Below, piece by piece: positions 36,174 to 42,645 of a stretch of 64,000 bases of DNA. Where the stretch lies: contig NZ_CP102286.1 of assembly GCF_025151215.1 (NCBI RefSeq), forward strand, positions 3,720,001-3,784,000, written 5' to 3'. Within the stretch, counting starts at the first letter, position 1; the number at the start of each line of letters is the position of its first letter. The notes below the pieces were generated by a model. That model saw only the letters and a list, made by a program, of their open reading frames with translations, had not been told where the DNA came from and did no database searches. Made by a program: the position numbers and the translations under genes. The DNA is from Parabacteroides merdae ATCC 43184 (lineage in GTDB: Bacteria > Bacteroidota > Bacteroidia > Bacteroidales > Tannerellaceae).

Positions 36174-36647
36174 TCAATCTTTAATTTTCTCGATCTGTCG
36201 GCAGAGCTTTATCAGCAAGATGCGGTAGGCTTCGCGGTTGTCGCCGTTGACTTCGCTGATGTAACGGCTGTATGAGATGGAACGGGCGAAAGCCTGCGGG
36301 TTGTTGCTGACGTCGGCCGCCGGGGTGTAGGCATGGCGGATCAGGCGGGCGTAGTCCATGAAGGAATCCTGCGGAGTGTCGTAGACACGGAAACGGAGGG
36401 AGTGGACGCCCAATTCGATACCTTCGCCTTTCCACCAGACGTTTTTCTTGCCGTAGGCGGTGATACCGAAAAAGTTATGGTGCTCGCGTGCGAGGTCGCT
36501 CTGTCCCCAACCCGATTCGATGACCGCCTGTGCCAGGATCACTATCGGATTGATCCGGAAACTTTCTCCCGCCTTGCGGGCAAGAGGGAGATATGACGAT
36601 ATAAAATCAACCTGTTCTGCTTTCATTTTCTTGTTGTTTTTGGACAC
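36174..36647 (-). CDS. Glucosaminidase/muramidase-type peptidoglycan hydrolase (GH73-like)
   Basis: 157 residues without a signal peptide. The fold is that of FlgJ/GH73 endo-beta-N-acetylglucosaminidases: NPIVILAQAVIESGWGQSD with the catalytic Glu, then EHHNFFGITAYGKKN, and SFMDYARLIRH. The lack of secretion signal resembles phage endolysins and the muramidases that sit with HU-like genes near Bacteroidales capsule loci. Its start overlaps one arm of a 15-bp inverted repeat. Confidence 0.9.
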   Translation of the reverse strand: MSKNNKKMKAEQVDFISSYLPLARKAGESFRINPIVILAQAVIESGWGQSDLAREHHNFFGITAYGKKNVWWKGEGIELGVHSLRFRVYDTPQDSFMDYARLIRHAYTPAADVSNNPQAFARSISYSRYISEVNGDNREAYRILLIKLCRQIEKIKD

Positions 36648-36838
36648 TGTTTTGATTTTTTACAAACAGCCCCTTTTAATTATATTCTTGTTGTTTTCGT
36701 CTGATGATTTGAGCGTCTTTTCGGTCATATCCCCCCCCCTCTTGTCTTCGTCAGATAGTTCGCTTATCCTCCTCGTCAGAGTGACGGATCTGCCTCAAAA
36801 AGACTTCTCAAATCATCAGGCGGAAAAATCAAAACAGT
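36646..36838. repeat. Nested inverted repeats and a C9 tract between HU-like and muramidase genes
   Basis: Outer arms ACTGTTTTGATTTTT (36646-36660) and AAAAATCAAAACAGT (36824-36838) are perfect. Inner arms CTGATGATTTGAG (36701-36713) and CTCAAATCATCAG (36807-36819) are perfect too, and intermediate bases partly match. A run of nine C lies at 36731-36739. The 220-base gap contains no gene. Confidence 0.8.
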
Positions 36839-36868
36839 TTCTTAGTCTGTTTGAATTTAGCTTCCGGC

Positions 36869-37318
36869 CTACAGTTCACCCGGTTTCTCCTCCCCGCCTC
36901 CGGAAGACGGTTTGTCACCGGCCGGGACCAGGTCGAGATGTTCGAATGTGACATTCTTTTTCACCTGCGTCAGCATGGTCCCCGGCGAGAAGACGATACG
37001 CGCCTTATTGAAGAAAGACGTGTTGAAGTCTGCTTCGTTCTCCACCCCTTTGCTGCCTGCGACCATCCGGAAGTTACCCAGGCGGCCCAGCTGGATCACA
37101 TCCCCTTCTTCCAACCGTTCCTCCATGACGGACAGGATGCCGTCGATGACCAGTTTCACATCTCCCACGAAGGCGGAGCTGCGCACTGCCACCATGTTAC
37201 AGAACTTTTCGAATTTCAATTTCTTCAAGGAACGGACCTGTGCATAGTACAGCTTCGACCCCTCGGCTGCGTCTTTGCGCATATCCGGTCTTCTTACCAA
37301 GCGATAGTTTAATGACAT
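36869..37318 (-). CDS. HU-like DNA-binding protein (HU-HIG type)
   Basis: 149-residue member of the Bacteroidetes-specific HU-like family. It begins SLNYRLVRRPDMRKDAAEG, has the helical dimerisation half (about 25-70) and the beta-arm region GDVIQLGRLGNFRMVAG (about 75-90), and ends in a Gly/Pro/Glu tail. Such proteins are recurrent neighbours of capsule loci and of muramidase genes; a role in DNA architecture is likely, but the target is unknown. A -7 box lies 64 bases upstream of the start. Confidence 0.9.
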   Translation of the reverse strand: MSLNYRLVRRPDMRKDAAEGSKLYYAQVRSLKKLKFEKFCNMVAVRSSAFVGDVKLVIDGILSVMEERLEEGDVIQLGRLGNFRMVAGSKGVENEADFNTSFFNKARIVFSPGTMLTQVKKNVTFEHLDLVPAGDKPSSGGGEEKPGEL

Positions 37319-37381
37319 AAGCGTGATTAGTTTTTAAATGAATACTTTTACGGAATCTTTTTTTCATTATCGATAACAAGA

Positions 37382-37389
37382 CAAAGGTA
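37382..37389 (-). promoter_or_regulatory. -7 box (TACCTTTG) of the HU-like gene
   Basis: Minus-strand TACCTTTG matches TAnnTTTG, leaving a leader of about 60 bases. Confidence 0.55.
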
Positions 37390-37530
37390 AGGTCCCGGTA
37401 CAGGCAGAAATACAGATTGGGGAACATCGGCGAAGATCGGTGCGGAAACAGGTAGAAAGAAGTAGGATATAAATGTGATTATCTATTGAATATTGATTTT
37501 TATTCCGTATCTTTATAGGACAATGAAACG

Positions 37531-37764
37531 ATGGGAATTATGATCGTAAACGAATTCGAAATCAGAAGTTACGGGTGGCAGGAATTGGCGGTCCTTTACG
37601 GGCCGGATTTGATGCCGGAATCGGCCGGGAAACGGTTGTCCAAATGGGTGGGGGCAGACCCGGTGTTAGAGACGGAGCTGCAGGGCTACGGTTGGCGGAA
37701 AGGGAAGAAGACGTTGACACCCCGGCAGGTGAAGACAATCGTGCAGTTTTTGGGTGAGCCTTGA
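37531..37764 (+). CDS. DUF4248 family protein
   Basis: 77-residue protein. It reads FEIRSYGWQELAVLYGPDLM, then ESAGKRLSKWVGADPVLETE, matching the DUF4248 family found in Bacteroidales next to HU-like and muramidase genes. The pattern suggests a small helix-turn-helix-like fold, but no function is established. An ATG at 37540 is an alternative start. A -7-like TATCTTTA (37508-37515) lies just upstream. The stop codon enters the first 22-nt repeat unit. Confidence 0.85.
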   Translation: MGIMIVNEFEIRSYGWQELAVLYGPDLMPESAGKRLSKWVGADPVLETELQGYGWRKGKKTLTPRQVKTIVQFLGEP

Positions 37765-37850
37765 AACAAGGGACTTCTGTGTACGAAACAAGGGACTTTG
37801 ACGTGTAAGACCAGGGAGCTTGGGAGACAAAAGACCGGACTTCCGGATGC
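37763..37850. repeat. Four 22-nt tandem repeats
   Basis: Units start at 37763, 37785, 37807 and 37829. The first two begin GAAACAAGGGACTT, the others are degenerate (AAGACCAGGGAGCTT, AAAAGACCGGACTT). The core resembles the GTCAGGACTT elements at 15120-15300. They follow the DUF4248 stop codon. Confidence 0.8.
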
Positions 37851-37927
37851 GGAAGAGGGTACTTTTTCCCATCGATAGGGAGAGGATAAAGGTCGGCCGG
37901 CATTGCAGGCAATAAATAGATAAGCAT

Positions 37928-38397
37928 ATGAGCAAGTTAAAAAAAAGCGGAAAGGTGACTATTGCCGCTCGTACAAGAAAATCAGAAAAGAGGTACGGGA
38001 CGCGTCCGATCCGCTGTACGAAATGATCGTTTATGCACTCTTCCTTACGGAGGAGGCCAAGGGGAAGCAGGAGAGGATGTGCGCCGTGGCGCAGAATTTC
38101 TTCAAGGAATTCGGGGATGACCTGCATCGTCTGATTTTCGGGATAGAAGAGAATGCGTATAAGAACCGCATCCCGGTGTCGAAGCCGGAATTTCTGATCG
38201 GGATTTTTAAGACGCTGTGGTTGATGGAGGTATTCGGGGACGTACGGCCCCGGTATCTGATCGGTTTTATGTCGGAGACGTTCGATCTGGGCCTGGCGGA
38301 GTCTTCCATACGGACCATCTGGTATGACAAATGTGGGATGTATGACCAATTGAGGCCTGTTTTGCAGGAATTTTTTCGGAATTTGTATAGGAAATAA
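37928..38397 (+). CDS. Hypothetical protein with a slippery A8 near its start
   Basis: From ATG 37928 the frame reads MSKLKK and then meets eight A residues (37939-37946). In that frame it ends at a stop near 38025; after a -1 shift on the A run the text continues KRKGDYCRSYKKIRKEVRD and the long frame to 38397. That frame also has its own ATG at 38023, giving 124 residues (MIVYALFLTEEAKGKQERM). The protein is helical with IPVSKPEFLIGIFKTLWLME and ESSIRTIWYDKCGMYDQLRP near the end. I do not recognise a family with certainty; an RteC-like relation is possible. It lies between DUF4248 and the replication genes. Confidence 0.6.
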
Positions 38398-38677
38398 CGT
38401 GTAAACCCGCTTGCAATGCGCCGCGCCGGCTTTTTTATCCGACATTTTTGGGTATTACAAAACGCCCCTTTCCTGTCGTACCTTTGCCCATGCCGATTGA
38501 AAAGGGCGCAAATTAATGAGCTTATATATATATTAATATATTTATTCTAAGATGTAGGATTGAACCGAAACTGACGGAAAACCTCTACAAGTAGCTGAAA
38601 ATAAATTGTTTATATTGTGCTATTGACTGCACCGTTTTTATTTGGGGTAAAAATGTTTAATTTTAAATCCGTTCATT
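38398..38677. other. Leader region of the replication gene cassette
   Basis: About 280 bases. A TACCTTTG box (38480-38487) matches the -7 consensus and would leave a 190-base leader. An AT-rich stretch of alternating TA (38520-38545) is conspicuous inside GC-rich surroundings and could be an unwinding element or simply a second promoter. No gene is seen. Confidence 0.4.
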
Positions 38678-39151
38678 ATGAAAAAGGATATGACGTTTTC
38701 GGCCGATTTTGCAAGATGCGGCTATACGAAAGTTTCCCGGCAGGCCATGCAGATTGCTTTTACGCCGGGAGACAAGTGTGAAAAAGAGGCAAAGGTGCTC
38801 CTGTGCATATTGGGTTTTGCCTATTTCAAAAAAGGAGAAGTCTCCTTTCATTTCAAAGACTATGCTTGTGAACGAGGCGAGTGGATCACCTCTTATTCGG
38901 AACTGGCACGGCGTACGGGGTTGATACGCAGGGCGGCAGTTACGGCTGTCGGACATCTTGTCGAGGCAGGATGGTTGACGGTCACGGCGGTGGGCAGGAT
39001 GACGAAGTTCACCTTGACCTTCTATGACGCGCCTCCCCAGCCCGACGGCCACGGCTCTCCGCAGGGGGGCGGCGGCGACGGTTTGTCGCTTGCGACAGCC
39101 CTCTACATGTACCAGAACGGGACGGTCTATAACACCGGGGAGACTGTCTGA
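38678..39151 (+). CDS. Winged-helix-like protein of the replication cassette
   Basis: 157 residues. The middle (about 75-110) reads WITSYSELARRTGLIRRAAV and TAVGHLVEAGWLTV, a helix-turn-helix with a wing, like replication-initiator or primosomal DNA-binding proteins. The C-terminus is Gly/Pro-rich. Its stop shares one base with the DnaB start (TGATG), so it is translationally coupled to the helicase and is a candidate loader or initiator. That role is inferred from context only. Confidence 0.7.
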   Translation: MKKDMTFSADFARCGYTKVSRQAMQIAFTPGDKCEKEAKVLLCILGFAYFKKGEVSFHFKDYACERGEWITSYSELARRTGLIRRAAVTAVGHLVEAGWLTVTAVGRMTKFTLTFYDAPPQPDGHGSPQGGGGDGLSLATALYMYQNGTVYNTGETV

Positions 39152-40518
39152 TGGGGTTGAATGCCGTACAATCGTATCCGGCGGAGCGGGTCTTGGTGGC
39201 CGCTCTGCTGGGACGTCCCGCCTCTTTCCACGAATTGGGCGGACGGGTGACGGAAGAGATGTTTACCGAACCGGGGCTGCGCCTGGTGTTCCGTGCCTTT
39301 GCCGAGCTGGCCTCGCGCGGCGAACGGATCGACATGGCGACGGTCGAGGCGGAGATGTTCCGGCTCGATCACCGGCTTTATGGCGAGCTGAACGGAGTCT
39401 CTTTCCTAAGCGCCATGTTGCAGGCGGTGCGCAACGACAGCCACATCCACGAATATGTGCGTCTGGTACAGCGCGAATGGATGTTGCGCGGCTGTGTGGC
39501 GAGCCTGAACAAACGCGGCCTGGAGGCGCAGCAGCCGGATGTCGACGTGATGAAGCTCCTCGCCGGTGTCACAGACGACATGGACGGCTTGCGTGAACAC
39601 GCCTCCGGAGGCGTGGATGTCCGGATGGCGGCCGAGGTGGCACGCGAAGTCCTGGCGCGTTCGTTCCGTAACCAGGAGGCACGCGAAAAAGGGGAGCATA
39701 TACAGGTGCGTACTGGGTTCGACGAACTGGACGACTTGACGGGCGGCCTTTACCGGGGCGAACTGGCGGTGCTCTCCGGGCGGCCTTCGATGGGAAAGAC
39801 GGCGGTAGCTTTGCACATGGCGCTTCAGGCGGCGCGTGCGGGGCGGAATACGCTTTATTTCAGCATCGAGATGAGCGAGGAGGAGGTGACGGAACGTATC
39901 CTTTCGATGCTGAGCGGCGTGGAGGCCGGCAAGATCCGTTTCAAGGGGACGAACCGCGAGGAGCGTGCGTTGTTGGAGAAAGCGGCGGCTGAGCTGGCGG
40001 GGTTGCCGTTGAGGATCGTCTATTGCGGTTCGCTCGCCATCGACGAGATCCGTGCCGTGCTGATGACGCGCAAGGCTCGCCGGGAGCTGGACATCTTCTT
40101 CATCGACTATCTGAACCTGATCCATATCCCTTACACACGGGGCAGCCGCAACGAGACGACCGATCTGGCCCTGGGCGATGTGGTGCGGAAGGTGAAGCTG
40201 ATGGCGGTCGAGCTGGATGTGCCTGCCGTCCTGTTGGCGCAGATGAACCGCGACAGCGACCGGCGCCTGGCTCCTTATCTGCCGATCTTGAGCGACCTGC
40301 GTAACTCCGGCGCGATCGAGCAGGTGGCGGATCAGGTGATCTTCGTCTACCGGGCCGAGAAATACGGCATCTTGTACGACAAGGATACGAAAGAGGACCT
40401 GCGGGGCGTGGGCTATCTTCTGGTCGCCAAGAACCGTAACGGGGCGACCGGACGGGCGCGTTTCCGCTACAATGTTTCGATGACACGGTTCCTGTCTTAT
40501 GAAAACCGGTTGTTATGA
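39151..40518 (+). CDS. dnaB: DnaB-family replicative helicase
   Basis: Hexameric 5'-3' DNA helicase of 455 residues. The N-terminal DnaB domain (about 8-110) has YPAERVLVAALLGRP and the RecA-like domain shows Walker A GRPSMGKTAVALHMALQ, Walker B DIFFIDYLNLIHI and the terminal arginine-rich AKNRNGATGRARFRYN. It is GC-rich and unlike its neighbours in codon use, and is coupled to a primase rather than sitting near rplI as the chromosomal dnaB usually does. It is therefore probably an accessory, phage- or element-type helicase. Confidence 0.93.
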   Translation: MGLNAVQSYPAERVLVAALLGRPASFHELGGRVTEEMFTEPGLRLVFRAFAELASRGERIDMATVEAEMFRLDHRLYGELNGVSFLSAMLQAVRNDSHIHEYVRLVQREWMLRGCVASLNKRGLEAQQPDVDVMKLLAGVTDDMDGLREHASGGVDVRMAAEVAREVLARSFRNQEAREKGEHIQVRTGFDELDDLTGGLYRGELAVLSGRPSMGKTAVALHMALQAARAGRNTLYFSIEMSEEEVTERILSMLSGVEAGKIRFKGTNREERALLEKAAAELAGLPLRIVYCGSLAIDEIRAVLMTRKARRELDIFFIDYLNLIHIPYTRGSRNETTDLALGDVVRKVKLMAVELDVPAVLLAQMNRDSDRRLAPYLPILSDLRNSGAIEQVADQVIFVYRAEKYGILYDKDTKEDLRGVGYLLVAKNRNGATGRARFRYNVSMTRFLSYENRLL

Positions 40519-41798
40519 GAGGCGATTCGTTGAAAGAGAGAATCCTTCGGGTGGCCACGATCGAGGAAGTGGTGGCTGCCTATGTGCCGTTGCAGCGCAG
40601 CGGTGCGGGATATGTCGGCTTGTGTCCTTTCCATGCAGACAAGCATCCTTCGTTGCACGTCCATCCGGGAAAACAGTTTTTCAAATGTTTCGCTTGCGGC
40701 GAAGGCGGAGACTTGTTCGCTTTCGTGCAGAAGATCGAGGGATGTTCGTTTACGGAAGCGATGGGAATGCTGGCGAAACGGTATTCGATTGACAGTAGGG
40801 AGTGGACAGTAGACAATTATGCAGGGAAGAAGAAAAGGACGGACGGAAAGGGGACGACCGGAAAGAGGACAGCCGGCTCCTCGGACAAAACGGCAAATGA
40901 AAACAGTGACGACCAATTGTCTGTTGTCAATTCTCAATTGTCCATTCGGACGATTGGCGCCGCCAATCGTCTGTTCGCCTCCCTGTTGCAGCCTTACGTG
41001 CCGGAAGACGAGGCTTTGAGGGAGACGTACCGCCTTTTCGGGGTGGGGATCGCTCCTCCGGAAGTGCCGGCGGATTACCGGAAGATGCGGTCGCGGTTGA
41101 TCTTCCCGATCCGGGACGAGAAGGGAGGGCTGGTGGCGTTTGCGGCCCGCAGGCGGACGGATGGTGAGGAGGGAGCCAAGTATGTCAACTCGCCGGCCAG
41201 TCCGGTCTATAGCAAGAGCCGGGTGCTTTATGCGCTGGACCGGGCGGGGGAGGCGATACGGGAGAGGCGGTTCGTCTTCGTCACCGAAGGCTACAAGGAC
41301 GCCCTGGCGATGCATGCCGCCGGATTTACGAATACGGTGGCGCTCTGCGGGGTGGCTTTCACTGCCGGGCATCTCCGGTTGCTGGCGGGATATACGCAGC
41401 GGATCGTCCTGCTGCTGGATGCCGACGGGGCGGGAGAGGCGTCGATGGAAAAGATCGTGGCGATGCTCTCGTGCGGGACAGACCCGGAAGGGGAGCGGTT
41501 GGAGCCGGCCTGTTTGTTCGAAGTGAGCCGGATGCAGCTTCCTTACGGGGAGGACCCGGACAGCCTGCTGCATGGATCGGGCTTCGTCTCTTTCCGCCGT
41601 CAGATCACCACTTCCCTTCATTTGGCTTTGCTGGAAACCTACGAACACCGCCTGCTTCGGCAGATCGCAAAGACCGTGAGCGATTTATCTCTCTGTCTTT
41701 CATGTGAAGACCGAATATCTTTGTTATCTTTGCTCGCAAAACAGAAATCCCGCCTCTCACGCGTGACGATGCGGCTGGGGAGGAATGTGGTGGTGTAA
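40515..41798 (+). CDS. Short DnaG-type primase with CHC2 zinc finger and TOPRIM domain
   Basis: 427 residues, against about 600-700 for a chromosomal DnaG. The CHC2 zinc finger (about 35-60) reads CPFHADKHPS...FKCFACGEGGD. The catalytic core has FVTEGYKDALAMHAAG and LLDADGAGEASME (metal Asp residues). The C-terminal helicase-interaction domain looks short. Residues about 90-155 form a low-complexity linker partly encoded by inserted AATTGTCAATT-type repeats (DDQLSVVNSQLSI). Start and helicase stop overlap by four bases. Likely works with the adjacent DnaB on a private replicon or element. Confidence 0.9.
   Translation: MRGDSLKERILRVATIEEVVAAYVPLQRSGAGYVGLCPFHADKHPSLHVHPGKQFFKCFACGEGGDLFAFVQKIEGCSFTEAMGMLAKRYSIDSREWTVDNYAGKKKRTDGKGTTGKRTAGSSDKTANENSDDQLSVVNSQLSIRTIGAANRLFASLLQPYVPEDEALRETYRLFGVGIAPPEVPADYRKMRSRLIFPIRDEKGGLVAFAARRRTDGEEGAKYVNSPASPVYSKSRVLYALDRAGEAIRERRFVFVTEGYKDALAMHAAGFTNTVALCGVAFTAGHLRLLAGYTQRIVLLLDADGAGEASMEKIVAMLSCGTDPEGERLEPACLFEVSRMQLPYGEDPDSLLHGSGFVSFRRQITTSLHLALLETYEHRLLRQIAKTVSDLSLCLSCEDRISLLSLLAKQKSRLSRVTMRLGRNVVV
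40790..40950. repeat. Short-repeat insertions inside the primase gene
   Basis: Blocks GACAGTAGGGAGTGGACAGT (40792-40811) and AATTGTCTGTTGTCAATTC (40916-40934) resemble the intergenic AATTGTCAATT tracts. They fall in the linker between the zinc finger and core, where extra residues are tolerated. Confidence 0.5.
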
Positions 41799-41878
41799 AC
41801 AACCGGTCACCGTTGAATTTGCCGGAGTCATTCGCGGGAGACGGATTGTTAAGTTAAAAGGAACATAGTCATAATTAT

Positions 41879-42640
41879 ATGCAGTTACAACCTACATTTT
41901 CAATCATAACGATTACCTATAATGCCGTGCGCCTGGTGGAGCAGACGTTGTTGAACGTGTTGAGCCAGTCCTATCCGAACATCGAATATATCGTGATAGA
42001 CGGCGGTTCGACAGACGGGACGGTGGATATCATCAGACGGTATGAATCGGGACTGGCCTATTGGGTGAGCGAGCCGGACAAGGGGATATACGATGCCATG
42101 AACAAGGGGCTTCAAAAGGCGACGGGAGATTATGTCTGGTTCATCAACGCCGGCGATACCCTCTGTTCGTCCGATACGGTCCAGTCAATCGTTTCCAAGC
42201 TGCAGAAGAGGAAGGTTTTGCCGGATATCATCTATGGGGAGACGAACATCGTAGACGAGGAAAGGCGGTCGCTGGGACTGCGCCGCCTCAGGGCGCCGCG
42301 GAAGCTCTCGTGGAAGAGCTTCAGGATGGGGATGTTGGTTTGCCACCAGTCGTTCATACCAAAACGTGCGATTGCCCCGTCATATGATTTGCAATATCGC
42401 TATTCGGCCGATTTCGACTGGTGTATCCGTTGCATGAAGCAGGCCCGTTCATTCTGTAACACGCATCTCACCCTGTCCGACTTCCTGGACGGCGGTACGA
42501 GCACGACGCAAAGAAAAGCATCCTTGCGGGAGAGATATGCGATTATGTGCAAATATTATGGTACTTTTGTTACGGTTTTGCTCCACGGCTGGTTCGCCAT
42601 CCGTTTTTATACGGCGAAGTGCCTGAAGGGGCGGGTGTAA
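41879..42640 (+). CDS. Family-2 glycosyltransferase (WcaA-like)
   Basis: 253 residues with FSIITITYNAVRLVEQTLLN, VIDGGSTDGTVDIIRRYESG and the SEPDKGIYDAMNKG motif, typical of the small GT2 enzymes in Bacteroidales polysaccharide synthesis. The later DFDWCIRCMKQA carries the ED-like catalytic region. It lies outside the AT-rich capsule block and has resident-like base composition. Its stop is five bases before the YfhO-family gene. Confidence 0.9.
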   Translation: MQLQPTFSIITITYNAVRLVEQTLLNVLSQSYPNIEYIVIDGGSTDGTVDIIRRYESGLAYWVSEPDKGIYDAMNKGLQKATGDYVWFINAGDTLCSSDTVQSIVSKLQKRKVLPDIIYGETNIVDEERRSLGLRRLRAPRKLSWKSFRMGMLVCHQSFIPKRAIAPSYDLQYRYSADFDWCIRCMKQARSFCNTHLTLSDFLDGGTSTTQRKASLRERYAIMCKYYGTFVTVLLHGWFAIRFYTAKCLKGRV

Positions 42641-42645
42641 AGAAT

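Noticed and set aside
40497..41648. 383-codon minus-strand ORF over the primase gene
   Set aside because: Shadow of a GC-rich gene; the plus-strand frame carries the zinc finger and TOPRIM motifs.
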